Origin: Ideonella oryzae
Lineage (GTDB): Bacteria > Pseudomonadota > Gammaproteobacteria > Burkholderiales > Burkholderiaceae_C
Reading direction: 5' to 3'
NCBI RefSeq assembly: GCF_024055665.1
Contig: NZ_JAMXMC010000003.1
Span: 222,814 to 286,813, forward strand
Length of the DNA stretch: 64,000 nt
The notes under the pieces were generated by a model, which did no database searches, was not told the DNA's origin, and saw only the letters and a program-made list of their open reading frames with translations. This document shows, piece by piece, positions 35,823 to 45,574 of the stretch. Both the position numbers and the translations under genes were made by a program. Each line of letters begins with the position of its first letter. The stretch's first letter is position 1.

Positions 35823-36305
35823 TCAAGCCGCGAGCGCGCTCAGCGCCGCGCCGGTCACGCGGCAGATGCGCCAGTCCGGCAGCACCGTGGCCCCCATGCG
35901 CTCGTAGAAGGCGATGGCGTTGGCGTTCCAGTCCAGCACGCTCCATTCGAAACGGCCACAGCCACGCGCCACCGCCAGCTGCCCCAGACGCTGCAACAAG
36001 GCCTTGGCGATACCTTGTCCTCGGTGGGTTGGCTGCACGTAGAGGTCTTCCAGGTACAAGCCCGGCTGGCACAGGAAGGTGGAGAAATTGGTGAAGAAGA
36101 GCGCAAAAGCCACCACGTTCCCATCCACCTCGGCCACCAGGCATTCGGCCACCGGGCGCTCGCCGAACAGGTGAGGCATCAACTTCTCGGGCGTGGTCTG
36201 GACCAGGTGGGTGAGCTGCTCGAAGTCCGCCAATTCGCGGATCAGGCCAACGATGGCGGACACATCACGCGGTTCGGCCGCGCGCAAGACATGGATCTGG
36301 GTCAT
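35823..36305 (-). CDS. GNAT-family N-acetyltransferase
   Basis: 160 residues. The start MTQIHVLRAAEPRDVSAIVGLIRELADFE and the acetyl-CoA binding loop YVQPTHRGQGIAKALLQRLG match the diamine/spermidine N1-acetyltransferase-like group, followed by the conserved SVLDWNANAIAFYERMGA. The small size and a single GNAT domain suggest a polyamine or amino-acid substrate. Divergent from the alpha/beta hydrolase gene by 65 bp. Confidence 0.92.
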   Translation of the reverse strand: MTQIHVLRAAEPRDVSAIVGLIRELADFEQLTHLVQTTPEKLMPHLFGERPVAECLVAEVDGNVVAFALFFTNFSTFLCQPGLYLEDLYVQPTHRGQGIAKALLQRLGQLAVARGCGRFEWSVLDWNANAIAFYERMGATVLPDWRICRVTGAALSALAA

Positions 36306-36370
36306 GGTGCGGTCATTCTGTCATCGACCAAGGGATGTCCCCAGGCCGCCAGTGGCCCTACATTTACCGC

Positions 36371-37348
36371 ATGACGCCCGCCGACCCCAGCGCCGCCGCA
36401 GCGCCCAAGCCAGCACCTTCGTACCAGCCCCGTCGCCAGCCCAGCCACCGCTGGGTGGACATCCGCGGGCTGGAATATCACATCAGCCAATGGGGTGACC
36501 CCAGCCTGGTGACACCCCAGCGGCCGCCGCTGCTGCTGTGCCACGGCTTCATGGACATCGGCGCCTCCTTCCAATTCCTGGTGGACGCAATGGCCGACCA
36601 CGAGGGCGAGAACCGCTACATCCTGGCCATGGACTGGCGCGGCTTTGGCCGCACCCGCGGGCCGGCCACGGACGCCTACTGGTTCCCCGACTACCTGGCC
36701 GACCTGGACGCCCTGCTCTGCTGCGAGGCCCTGGGCCTGGACGGCAAGACGCCGGTGGACCTGCTGGGCCACAGCATGGGCGGCAACATCGTCATGAACT
36801 ACGCGGGCGTTCAGCCGGCCCGCATCCGCCGCCTGGTGAACCTGGAAGGTTTCGGCCTGCCTCGGGCCGAGGCCTCGGAAGCCCCCAGCCGGATGGCGCG
36901 CTGGCTCAACCACCTGCGCCACCCGCGGCCGCTGCGCGCCTTTGCCAATGTCAACGGCGTGAAGGCCCGGCTGCAGGAAAACAACCCGCGCCTGCCTGAC
37001 GAGCGCGCCCTCTGGCTGGCCCACCAATGGGCCGAGCCCCGGGACGACGGCCAGTGGCACATCCTGGCCGACGAGGCGCACAAGAACATCAACCCCCTGG
37101 TCTACCGGGTGGAGGAGGTGCTGGCCTGCTGGGCACGCATCACGGCGCCGGTGCTGTGGGTGGAAGGTGCCGAATCGGAGACCAGCCGCTGGTGGGGTGA
37201 CCGCTTCCCGCGCGAGGAGTTCGAAGCCCGTCTGGCGGTGGTGGGCTGGCTGGAGCGCCACACCCTGGCCGGCGCCAGCCACATGCTGCACCACGACCAG
37301 CCCGACGCCCTGGCCCGCCACCTGCAGGCCTTCCTGGACCTGCCCTGA
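36371..37348 (+). CDS. Alpha/beta hydrolase
   Basis: 325 residues from MTPADPSAAAAPKPAPS. Oxyanion loop LLCHGFMDIGASF, the nucleophile elbow LLGHSMGGNIVMNYAG and the C-terminal acid region LWVEGAESE with catalytic His in AGASHMLHHDQP define the family. The acid appears as Glu rather than Asp. Specific activity (epoxide hydrolase, esterase or dehalogenase-like) cannot be told. It converges on the symporter gene with a 2-bp gap. Confidence 0.9.
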   Translation: MTPADPSAAAAPKPAPSYQPRRQPSHRWVDIRGLEYHISQWGDPSLVTPQRPPLLLCHGFMDIGASFQFLVDAMADHEGENRYILAMDWRGFGRTRGPATDAYWFPDYLADLDALLCCEALGLDGKTPVDLLGHSMGGNIVMNYAGVQPARIRRLVNLEGFGLPRAEASEAPSRMARWLNHLRHPRPLRAFANVNGVKARLQENNPRLPDERALWLAHQWAEPRDDGQWHILADEAHKNINPLVYRVEEVLACWARITAPVLWVEGAESETSRWWGDRFPREEFEARLAVVGWLERHTLAGASHMLHHDQPDALARHLQAFLDLP

Positions 37349-37350
37349 GT

Positions 37351-39459
37351 TCAGTCGTAGCGCGGATAGCGCAAGCGCTGGACGAATTCGCGCACCTCGG
37401 CCGGCGGCGGCGGGGTGAGCAGGCTCACCACGGTGATGACCGCGAAGCCGACCGGCACACCGAAGATGCCGGCCGAGATGGGATCGATGTCCCACCACAG
37501 GCGCACCGGTGACTGCACGCCGAACAGCCCGCGCAGCCAGGGATGGGTGGTGACCATGTACCAGAAGGTCACCCCCAGGCCGCTGAGCATGCCGGCCACC
37601 GCCCCCCAGCGGTTGGCCCGAGTCCAGAACACGCCCAGCACCAGCGCCGGGAAAAAAGCCGATGCCGCCAGTGAAAAGGCGGCCGACACCAGGAACAGGA
37701 TGTTGGCCGGCTTCTGCGAAGCCACCCAGGCCGCACACAGGGCCACCAGCAGCAGCAGCAGCTTGGACAGCATGACCCGGCGCGAACTGATGGCCCGCGG
37801 CGAGACCATGCGGTAGTAGAAGTCGTGCGAGAGCGCGTTGGAGATGGTCAGCAGCAGGCCGTCCGCCGTGGACAGGGCCGCGGCCAGACCGCCGGCGGCC
37901 ACCAGGCCGGTGAGCACGTAGGGCAGGCCGGCGATCTCGGGCATGGCCAGCACCAGGATGTCGCTGCCGATGTGCAGCTCGCCCAGCTGCAGCACGCCGT
38001 CGTGGTTGATGTCGCTGACGGACAGCAGCCCCGGGTCCACCCGGCTCCAGTTGGCGATCCACGCCGGCAGGGCGTCGAAGCGGGTGCCCACCACGTGGGT
38101 GAAGATCTGGTACTTGATCAGCACCGCCAGCGCCGGGGCCGTCATGTAGAGCAGCACAATGAAGAACAGTGACCAGCCCACCGAGGCGCGCGCCTCGCGC
38201 ACCGAGGGCGTGGTGTAGAAGCGCATCAGGATGTGCGGCAGGCCGGCCGTGCCCACCATCAGACAGAACACCAGGGCCAGAAAGTTGCGGCGCGAGGCGT
38301 CGTAGCGGGCCTGTTCGGCAGGCGTGCCGTCCGGATTGCCATCGAACTGGGCCGCATGCTCGGGCATGCCCGCCAGGGGCCGTGCGCGGGACAGCAGGTC
38401 CTGCCGCTCGGTCTGCCACTGCGCCACCGCCTGGGCCGGGGTGGCGGGGATCTGGGCCATCGAGCGCTCGGCCGCCTGGATCTCGTACTGCGCCGCCCGG
38501 CTGCGCTTGAGCGCATCCACCTCGCGCCAGGCCTTCTCGCGATCGGCCTGCAGGGCCGCCTCGGCGTGGGCGATCTTGTATTCCAGCACCCGCGCCTGGT
38601 CGCGCAGCAGGCGGATCACCTCCTGCTCGCCGGGGTCGGCTTCCAGCCGGGCCTCGGCCTGGCTGACGGCCCGCAGCTGCTCGCCGTAGGCCCACTGGGG
38701 CACGGGCACGCCGGTCTGGTTGACGCTCAGCCAGATCACCGGCACCAGGTAGGCGACGATCAGCACGATGTACTGCGCCACCTGGGTCCAGGTGATGGCC
38801 CGCATGCCGCCCAGGAAGGAACAGACCAGTACCCCGCCCAGCCCCAGGAAGATGCCGATCTCGAACGAGGCGATGCTGGTGAGCCGGGTGGTGATCAGGC
38901 CCACGCCGTAGATTTGCGCCACCACGTAGACGAAGGAACACAGGATGGTGGCCACCAGGCCGATGAAGCGCGGCAGCTGCCCCTGGTAGCGGGTGCCCAG
39001 AAAGTCGGGGATGGTGAACTGGCCGAACTTGCGCAGGTAAGGCGCCAACAGCAGAGCCACCAGCACGAAGCCGCCGGTCCAGCCCATCACGAAGGCCAGG
39101 CCGCCGTAGCCGCTGAGGTAGAGCGTGCCAGCCAGGCCGATGAAGGAGGCCGCGCTCAGCCAGTCGGCCCCCACGGCCATGCCGTTGTAGAGCGCGGGCA
39201 CACGGCGGCCGGCCACGTAGTACTCGGAAGGATCGGTGGTGCGACCCAGCACCCCCACGATCGCATAGATGACCAGCGGGGCCGCCAGAAAGATGAAGCC
39301 GATGTACTGGTGCGGCACCCCCCAACGCTCCAGCAGGCCCATGCCCAGCAGGAACAGCAGGAAGCACACCGTGTAGCCCAGGTACAGGCCGTGCAGGCGG
39401 CGCCGGAAGCTCATGCTGGCCAGCGCCTTGGGGCGGGGAGGAACAAGCCGGGTGCTCAC
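37351..39459 (-). CDS. Sodium:solute symporter, large subunit (VC2705-like)
   Basis: 702 residues, about 13 membrane helices. Family motifs: YYVAGRRVPALYNGMAVGADWLSAASF, TIPDFLGTRYQG, GGLAAALSTADGLLLTISNALSHD. It follows the acetate/proline symporter type that works with a small DUF4212 subunit, encoded upstream. A long coiled-coil insertion (about 260-375) lies between helices. Residues 483-494 form a perfect EF-hand loop (DINHDGVLQLGE) in another loop, so calcium may affect the protein. Substrate is likely a small carboxylate or amino acid. Confidence 0.92.
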   Translation of the reverse strand: MSTRLVPPRPKALASMSFRRRLHGLYLGYTVCFLLFLLGMGLLERWGVPHQYIGFIFLAAPLVIYAIVGVLGRTTDPSEYYVAGRRVPALYNGMAVGADWLSAASFIGLAGTLYLSGYGGLAFVMGWTGGFVLVALLLAPYLRKFGQFTIPDFLGTRYQGQLPRFIGLVATILCSFVYVVAQIYGVGLITTRLTSIASFEIGIFLGLGGVLVCSFLGGMRAITWTQVAQYIVLIVAYLVPVIWLSVNQTGVPVPQWAYGEQLRAVSQAEARLEADPGEQEVIRLLRDQARVLEYKIAHAEAALQADREKAWREVDALKRSRAAQYEIQAAERSMAQIPATPAQAVAQWQTERQDLLSRARPLAGMPEHAAQFDGNPDGTPAEQARYDASRRNFLALVFCLMVGTAGLPHILMRFYTTPSVREARASVGWSLFFIVLLYMTAPALAVLIKYQIFTHVVGTRFDALPAWIANWSRVDPGLLSVSDINHDGVLQLGELHIGSDILVLAMPEIAGLPYVLTGLVAAGGLAAALSTADGLLLTISNALSHDFYYRMVSPRAISSRRVMLSKLLLLLVALCAAWVASQKPANILFLVSAAFSLAASAFFPALVLGVFWTRANRWGAVAGMLSGLGVTFWYMVTTHPWLRGLFGVQSPVRLWWDIDPISAGIFGVPVGFAVITVVSLLTPPPPAEVREFVQRLRYPRYD

Positions 39460-39465
39460 CGTGGC

Positions 39466-39840
39466 TCAGTCCTCTTCGTCCAGGGCGTGGGCCAGGTCCA
39501 TGCGGTGCGTGGCCCAGGCGTACAGCACCACCAGCGCCAGGTCCACCAGCATGGCCCCCTGCGCGCCCCACCAGAAGCTGAAGGGGCCACCGCCAAAGGG
39601 AAAGTCGAGCCAGCGGGCGAAGAAGGGCACGCCGAAGCTGCTCATCAACCAGATCAGCAGCGACACTGCCGTCCAGCGCCGCACGCCCTGCCAATGAGCC
39701 CGGTGTTGGGCCCGGCGCTGCGCCGCGGCCTGGGCCGCCGGCAACGACACCGCTGCCGTGCCTGCGTGACTGCGAAGCTCTGTGACTGCCACCTGCTGCT
39801 GCCTCTGGCCGGGGGCCGCACAGCCCCGCAAAGCCGCCAT
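39466..39840 (-). CDS. DUF4212 small subunit of the sodium:solute symporter
   Basis: 124 residues using the ATG at 39840; a GTG at 39792 (VAVTELRSHAG) is the other reasonable start, because similar proteins have shorter N-termini. The core has two membrane helices (RRWTAVSLLIWLMSSFGVPF and LVDLALVVLYAWATHRM) and the conserved HWQGVRRW and FPFGGGPFSFWWGAQGAM. These small proteins pair with the large symporter gene that follows 6 bp downstream on the same strand. Confidence 0.88.
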   Translation of the reverse strand: MAALRGCAAPGQRQQQVAVTELRSHAGTAAVSLPAAQAAAQRRAQHRAHWQGVRRWTAVSLLIWLMSSFGVPFFARWLDFPFGGGPFSFWWGAQGAMLVDLALVVLYAWATHRMDLAHALDEED

Positions 39841-39972
39841 TGTCGCGGCAAATGCCCCGTCCGGACGCAGTTGCCGGGTCGGGGCAAGCCCCTGGGGATC
39901 TGGGGGCGTCGCGGCCTGGCCGTCTTGAGCGAAAATCCAGCGTTTGAACACAAGTCAACGAGGACACACACC

Positions 39973-41077
39973 ATGGACGTCGAACGCATCAATGCCATTG
40001 GCACCACGCTGGCCGACCTGACCCAGCGCACGCTCGACCTACGGGGGTATCTTTGACTACGACCGCAAAGCACTGCGGCTGAACGAGGTCAACGCCACCC
40101 TCGAGAACCCGGCCATCTGGAACGACCCCAAGCGGGCGCAGGAACTGGGCAAGGAAAAGAAGCAGCTCGACGAAGTCGTCGGCACCATCGATCACCTGAG
40201 CTCCAACCTCTCGGACAACACCGAGCTGTTCGAGATGTCCAAGGAAGACGGTGACGAGGCCGGGCTGGAGGCCATCGAGGCCGATGCGGACAAGCTGCGC
40301 GGGATCGTCGAGGGGCTGGAATTCCGCCGCATGTTCAGCAACCCGGCCGACCCGAGCAACTGCTTCATCGACATTCAGGCGGGTGCCGGCGGCACCGAGG
40401 CCTGCGACTGGGCCGGCATGCTGCTGCGCCAGTACCTGAAGTACTGCGAACGCAAGGGCTTCAAAGCCACGCTGGAAGACGAGACCCCGGGCGACGTGGC
40501 CGGCATCAAGAGCGCCACCATCAAGGTCGAAGGCGAGTACGCCTTCGGTCATCTGCGCACCGAAACCGGCGTGCACCGCCTGGTGCGCAAGAGCCCCTTC
40601 GACTCGGCCGGTGGCCGCCACACCTCGTTTGCCTCGCTGTTCGTCTACCCCGAGGTGGATGACTCGATCGAGATCGACATCAACCCGTCTGATGTGCGCA
40701 CCGACACCTTCCGCGCCAGTGGCGCGGGCGGCCAGCACATCAACAAGACCGACTCGGCGGTGCGGCTGACGCACATCCCGACCGGCATCGTCGTGCAGTG
40801 CCAGGACGGCCGCAGCCAGCACAGCAACCGCGACGTGGCCTGGAAGCGCCTGCGCTCACGCCTGTATGACCACGAAATGCGCAAGCGCATGGAAGAGCAG
40901 CAGAAGCTGGAAGACACCAAGACCGATGTCGGCTGGGGCCACCAGATCCGCTCCTATGTGCTGGACCAGAGCCGCATCAAGGACCTGCGGACCAACGTCG
41001 AAACCTCCAACACCCAGAAGGTGCTGGACGGCGACCTCGACGCCTTCATCGCTGCCAGCCTGAAGCAGGGCCTCTGA
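39973..41077 (+). CDS. prfB: Peptide chain release factor 2 (programmed +1 frameshift)
   Basis: Codons 1-27 are read from 39973 to a UGA at 40054; a +1 shift on CUU then continues from 40055 to 41077, giving 367 residues. RF2 reads UGA and UAA and releases the chain with the GGQ loop ([19 protein letters not shown]). The tripeptide anticodon SPF is in [15 protein letters not shown]. The N-terminal helix and RF2-specific length are normal. The frameshift site is listed separately. Followed 31 bp later by pepN. Confidence 0.97.
40039..40057 (+). promoter_or_regulatory. prfB programmed +1 frameshift signal
   Basis: The sequence CTACGGGGGTATCTTTGAC contains the slippery CUU followed by UGA and C, with an internal Shine-Dalgarno-like CGGGGG six bases ahead. 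This is the classic autoregulatory signal: when RF2 is scarce the ribosome slips +1 and makes RF2. It matches the E. coli site almost base for base. Confidence 0.96.
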
Positions 41078-41108
41078 GCCCCCACCAACCCATCCAAGGA
41101 CACCCCAC

Positions 41109-43781
41109 ATGCGTGAAGGCACCACCCCCCTGGTGCGCCGGGAAGACTACCTCGCCCCGGCCTACTGGATCCGCACCGCGGACCTGACCTTCGACCTGGA
41201 CGCGGCCAAGACCATCGTCTCCAGCAAGCTCGCCATCGAGCGCAACAGCGCCCTGCCGGTGCAGCCCCTGCGCCTGCATGGCGAAGACCTGAACCTGCTG
41301 CGCGTGCTGGTGGACGGCCAGAGCGTCTCGTTCCGCCACGAGGACGGCCTGCTGGTCATCGACGCCCCGGCGGCCGATGCCTTCACGCTGGAGATCCGCA
41401 ACACCATCTCGCCCGAGAAGAACACGCAGCTCAGCGGCCTGTACGCCTCGGGCTCGGGCCTGTTCACCCAGTGCGAGGCCGAGGGCTTCCGCCGCATCAC
41501 CTACTTCCTGGACCGGCCGGACGTGATGGCGGTCTACACCGTCACCCTGCGCGGCGACCCGAAGAAGTACCCGGTGCTGCTGTCCAACGGCAATCTGGTG
41601 GAACAGGGCACGCTGGACGGTGGCAAGCACTTCGCCAAGTGGCACGACCCCTTCCCCAAGCCCAGCTACCTGTTCGCCGTGGTCGCCGCCGACCTGGTGG
41701 CGCGCGAGCAGTGGGTGCGCACCCGCTCGGGCAAGGAGCACCTGCTGCAGGTCTACGTCACCCGCGGTGACCTGGACAAGACCGAGCACGCGATGAACTC
41801 GCTGATCGCCTCCATCGTCTGGGACGAGGCCCGCTTCAAGCTGCCGCTGGACCTGGAACGCTTCATGATCGTGGCGGTGCCCGACTTCAACATGGGCGCG
41901 ATGGAGAACAAGGGCCTGAACCTGTTCAACACCAAGTACGTGCTGGCCAGCCCCGCCACCGCCACCGACACCGACTTCGACGGCATCGAGAGCGTGGTCG
42001 CCCACGAGTACTTCCACAACTGGACCGGCGACCGCGTGACCTGCCGCGACTGGTTCCAGCTGAGCCTGAAGGAAGGCCTGACCGTCTTCCGCGACCAGGA
42101 GTTCAGCATGGACATGGCGGGCAGCCCCTCGGCCCGCGCGGTGCGTCGCATCGGCGATGTGCGGGTGCTGCGCGAGCGCCAGTTCCCCGAAGACGCCGGC
42201 CCCATGGCTCACCCGGTGCGCCCGGACGCCTACCAGGCCATCGACAACTTCTACACCGCCACCGTCTATGAAAAGGGCGCCGAGGTGGTGCGCATGATGC
42301 ACACCCTGGTGGGCCGCGACGGCTTTGCCGCCGGCATGGCGCTGTACTTCGAGCGCCACGACGGCCAGGCGGTGACCTGCGACGACTTCGCCCAGGCCAT
42401 GGCCGATGCCAACCCGGCCAGCGCGCTGGCCGGGCACCTGGACATCTTCAAGCGCTGGTACGCCCAGGCCGGCACGCCGCGCCTGAGCGCCCGCGGCACC
42501 TGGAACGCCGAGGCTGCCACCTACACCCTGACGCTGAGTCAGCAACTGCCCGACACCCCGGGCCAGAGCGGCAAACAGCCGCAGCTGATCCCGGTGGCGC
42601 TGGGCCTGCTGACCCGCGAGGGCCAGGCCCTGCCGCTGCAGTTGCAGGGCGAGGACGCGCCCCAGGGCACCGAGCGCGTGCTGGTGCTGACCGAAGGCGA
42701 GCAGTGCTTCACCTTCACCGGCATCCAGGCGGATGTCGTGCCCTCGCTGCTGCGCAACTTCTCGGCCCCGGTGGTGCTGGACGACGGCCTGACCGATGCC
42801 GACCTGCTGGTGCTGCTGGCCCATGACAGCGACGCCTTCAACCGCTGGGAAGCCGGCCAGCGCCTGGCGCTCAACCGCATCAAGGCGGCCCTGGGCCATG
42901 GCGAAGCGGTGCAACTGGACGCCCCCTTCATCGAGGCCATGCGCAGCCTGCTGCGCGAGCCTGGCCTGGACCCGGCCTTCAAGGAACTGGCCCTGACCCT
43001 GCCCTCGGAAATCTATGTGGCCGAGCAGGTCAGCGACGTGGACCCTCAGCGCCTGCACACGGTGCGCGAGGCCATGCTGGACCAGCTGGCCACCGCCTTG
43101 CAGGCCGACTGGACCTGGGCCTGGGACGAGCACCAGGTGGCCGGCGGCTACCGCCCTGACGCCGAGCAGAGCGGCCTGCGCGCCCTGGCCAACCGGGCCC
43201 TGGCCATGCTGGTGCGCGCGGCCACGCTCAGCGGCGAGCCGGTGTGGCCCGGCAAGGCCTACCAGCGCTTCAAGGACGCCACCAACATGACCGATCGCCT
43301 GGGCGCCCTGGAAGCCCTGGTCGGTGCCCACCACGAGCTGGCCCAGCCGGCGCTGGAACGCTTCTACGCGCTGTTCCGCCACGATCCGCTGGTGCTCGAC
43401 AAGTGGTTCATGCTGCAGGCCCGCGCGCCCGAGAAGAACGGCCAGGTCTTTGCCCAGGTCAAGGCCCTGCTCAAGCACCCGGACTTCAAGTTGGGCAACC
43501 CCAACCGCGCCCGTGCCCTGCTGTTCGTGCTGACCGCGTCCAACCCAGCCGCCTTCCACCGCACCGACGCCGCCGGCTACGTGCTGTGGGCCGACAAGGT
43601 CATCGAGATGGATGCGATCAACCCGCAGCTGGCCTCGCGCTTTGCGCGCTCGCTGGACCGCTGGCGCAACCTGGCCGAGCCCTACCGCAGCGCCGCCCGC
43701 GAGGCCATCGCCCGCGTGGCCGCCAAGGCCGAACTCTCCAGCGACACGCGCGAAATCATCGAGCGTGCGCTGCAGGACTGA
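41109..43781 (+). CDS. pepN: Aminopeptidase N (M1 metallopeptidase)
   Basis: 890 residues, normal for bacterial PepN. The N-terminal domain is followed by the exopeptidase motif GAMEN (263-267) and the zinc site HEYFH (299-303) with E322 completing the HExxH-18-E ligand set; the C-terminal half is helical (alaDb-type). It cleaves N-terminal residues from peptides in the cytoplasm. The start is ATG after GGACACCCCAC with a weak ribosome site. Co-directional with fbp 15 bp later. Confidence 0.96.
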   Translation: MREGTTPLVRREDYLAPAYWIRTADLTFDLDAAKTIVSSKLAIERNSALPVQPLRLHGEDLNLLRVLVDGQSVSFRHEDGLLVIDAPAADAFTLEIRNTISPEKNTQLSGLYASGSGLFTQCEAEGFRRITYFLDRPDVMAVYTVTLRGDPKKYPVLLSNGNLVEQGTLDGGKHFAKWHDPFPKPSYLFAVVAADLVAREQWVRTRSGKEHLLQVYVTRGDLDKTEHAMNSLIASIVWDEARFKLPLDLERFMIVAVPDFNMGAMENKGLNLFNTKYVLASPATATDTDFDGIESVVAHEYFHNWTGDRVTCRDWFQLSLKEGLTVFRDQEFSMDMAGSPSARAVRRIGDVRVLRERQFPEDAGPMAHPVRPDAYQAIDNFYTATVYEKGAEVVRMMHTLVGRDGFAAGMALYFERHDGQAVTCDDFAQAMADANPASALAGHLDIFKRWYAQAGTPRLSARGTWNAEAATYTLTLSQQLPDTPGQSGKQPQLIPVALGLLTREGQALPLQLQGEDAPQGTERVLVLTEGEQCFTFTGIQADVVPSLLRNFSAPVVLDDGLTDADLLVLLAHDSDAFNRWEAGQRLALNRIKAALGHGEAVQLDAPFIEAMRSLLREPGLDPAFKELALTLPSEIYVAEQVSDVDPQRLHTVREAMLDQLATALQADWTWAWDEHQVAGGYRPDAEQSGLRALANRALAMLVRAATLSGEPVWPGKAYQRFKDATNMTDRLGALEALVGAHHELAQPALERFYALFRHDPLVLDKWFMLQARAPEKNGQVFAQVKALLKHPDFKLGNPNRARALLFVLTASNPAAFHRTDAAGYVLWADKVIEMDAINPQLASRFARSLDRWRNLAEPYRSAAREAIARVAAKAELSSDTREIIERALQD

Positions 43782-43796
43782 TCAGGAGGACATGTC

Positions 43797-44825
43797 ATGA
43801 ACAAGCGCGTCAGTCTCACGCAGTACCTGGTCGAGCAGCAACGGCTGCACGGCCACATTCCGGGCCAGTTGCGCCTGCTGATCGAGGTGGTGGCCCGCGC
43901 CTGCAAGCGCATCGCCATCGCGGTCAACAAGGGTGCGCTGGGCGAGGTGATGGGCGTGGCCGGCACCGAGAACGTGCAGGGCGAGGTCCAGAAGAAGCTG
44001 GACATCATCTCCAACGAGGTGCTGATCGAGGCCAACGAATGGGGCGGCCACCTGGCGGCCATGGCCTCGGAAGAGATGGACACCATCCACACGGTGCCCA
44101 ACCGCTACCCGGCCGGCGAATACCTGCTGCTGTTCGATCCCCTGGACGGCTCGTCCAACATCGAAGTCAACGTCTCCATCGGCACCATCTTCTCGGTGCT
44201 GAAGAAGCCGCACGACAACCCGGACGAGATCGAGCCGGTCAGCGAGGCCGACTTCCTGCAACCGGGCAGCCAACAGGCCGCCGCAGGCTACTGCGTCTAT
44301 GGCCCGCAATCGATGTTGGTGCTGACCGTGGGCGACGGCGTGGCCATGTTCACGCTGGACCGCGAGACCGGCTCCTGGGTGCTGACCGCCGAGAACGTCA
44401 AGGTCCCGGCCGACACCAAGGAGTTCGCGATCAACATGTCCAACATGCGCCACTGGGATGCCCCGGTCAAGCGCTACGTGGACGAGTGCCTGGCCGGCAA
44501 GGAAGGCCCCCGCGGCAAGGACTTCAACATGCGCTGGGTCGCCTCCATGGTGGCCGATGTGCACCGCATCCTGACCCGCGGCGGCATCTTCATGTACCCC
44601 TGGGACAAGCGCGAGCCGGACAAGCCCGGCAAGCTGCGCCTGCTCTATGAGGCCAATCCGATGAGCTTCCTGATCGAGCAGGCCGGCGGTGCGGCCACCA
44701 ATGGCCACCAGCGCATTCTGGATGTGCAGCCAGAGAAGCTGCACCAGCGCGTCAGCGTCATCCTGGGTTCGAAGAACGAGGTCGAGCGGGTGACCGCCTA
44801 CCACCAGGAAGCCCAGAAGGGCTGA
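43797..44825 (+). CDS. fbp: Fructose-1,6-bisphosphatase class I
   Basis: 342 residues from [19 protein letters not shown], preceded by AGGAGG. The class I FBPase signature [19 protein letters not shown] (metal and substrate loop), the upstream [17 protein letters not shown] and the C-terminal [19 protein letters not shown] are all present. It makes fructose-6-phosphate in gluconeogenesis or the Calvin cycle. The link with pepN is common in betaproteobacteria. Confidence 0.97.
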   Translation: MNKRVSLTQYLVEQQRLHGHIPGQLRLLIEVVARACKRIAIAVNKGALGEVMGVAGTENVQGEVQKKLDIISNEVLIEANEWGGHLAAMASEEMDTIHTVPNRYPAGEYLLLFDPLDGSSNIEVNVSIGTIFSVLKKPHDNPDEIEPVSEADFLQPGSQQAAAGYCVYGPQSMLVLTVGDGVAMFTLDRETGSWVLTAENVKVPADTKEFAINMSNMRHWDAPVKRYVDECLAGKEGPRGKDFNMRWVASMVADVHRILTRGGIFMYPWDKREPDKPGKLRLLYEANPMSFLIEQAGGAATNGHQRILDVQPEKLHQRVSVILGSKNEVERVTAYHQEAQKG

Positions 44826-44850
44826 GCCAACCGCACGGGCCGGTGACCGC

Positions 44851-45444
44851 TCAGGCGCCGGCCAGTTGATCGCGGATCAGCCCGCACAGGCAGTGGCCGA
44901 GAAAGAGTTCGGCCTCCTCGCGCCGCTCGGGCGGGGCTTCCGGCAGTTGCAGGGTCAGGTGGCAGTCGGCGGCCAGTTCCTCGGGCGCCGGCCCCAGCAG
45001 ACCCACCACCAGCAGGGCGCCATCGGCGGCAGCGCGGGCCGCCTCCAGCAGGGGCCCCGGCGGCGTGCCCGCCGACAGCAGCAGCATCGCGTCACCCGGC
45101 CGGCCCAGGGCCTGAACCTGGCGCGCCAGCACCTCCACACCCATGCCGCTGAGCGCCAGCGCGGCCAAGGGGCGACCATCGGGCCGCAGCAGACCGCTCA
45201 TGGTGGCCGCCAGACGATGGGCCGTGGCCACCGAACCGCCCTGCCCGCACCACAGCAGCTTGCCGCCAGCCCCCAGGCAGTTGGCCAGGCGCTGGGCCGT
45301 CTGCTCCAGCGCCGCCTGCAGCCCCAGCAACTCGTCGAACAGCATGCGCTGCGCCTGCCAGGCGCGCAGGAAGCCGCCCACGGGGACGCTCAACCCATGC
45401 GAGGCGGGGACGAGAAACTGCAGGGGTTCGGTCAGCAAGGCCAT
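44851..45444 (-). CDS. SIS-domain protein (phosphoheptose isomerase-like)
   Basis: 197 residues. The SIS fold appears as LLWCGQGGSVATAHRLAATMSG, where GmhA/DiaA have G(N/H)GGSxxxAxH, then ALALSGMGVEVLARQ and LLLSAGTPPGPLLEAARAA. A heptose isomerase or DiaA-like DnaA-binding role is possible; active-site residues of GmhA are only partly conserved (Asn replaced by Gln at the loop). Convergent with fbp with a 25-bp gap. An 8-bp hairpin lies at 45470-45488 just upstream of its start. Confidence 0.8.
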   Translation of the reverse strand: MALLTEPLQFLVPASHGLSVPVGGFLRAWQAQRMLFDELLGLQAALEQTAQRLANCLGAGGKLLWCGQGGSVATAHRLAATMSGLLRPDGRPLAALALSGMGVEVLARQVQALGRPGDAMLLLSAGTPPGPLLEAARAAADGALLVVGLLGPAPEELAADCHLTLQLPEAPPERREEAELFLGHCLCGLIRDQLAGA

Positions 45445-45469
45445 GGCCGGTTCCTGGGCGGGTGTTCAG

Positions 45470-45488
45470 CCGCCGGACCATCCGGCGG
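45470..45488 (-). terminator. Hairpin between the CoA-transferase and SIS genes
   Basis: CCGCCGGA, loop CCA and TCCGGCGG form an 8-bp stem in the 130-bp gap, on the minus-strand transcript. There is no U-run, so it may attenuate or mark a processing site instead of terminating. Confidence 0.35.
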
Positions 45489-45574
45489 GCATATTTCACG
45501 ATATCGGCATGGTGTCAGCTTGCTGAAATCTCCATGGACCGAACAGCGCCACCGCTGCCTCCCAGTTCGCGGCC

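Noticed and set aside
36302..39967. 1221-codon open frame on the minus strand
   Set aside because: It overlaps the symporter, DUF4212 and hydrolase genes in another frame and has no recognisable domain.
39973..40056. Premature stop making prfB a pseudogene
   Set aside because: The UGA is part of the conserved programmed +1 frameshift signal and the downstream frame is complete.
41046..43559. 837-codon open frame on the minus strand
   Set aside because: It is antisense to pepN, which has HEYFH and GAMEN intact.
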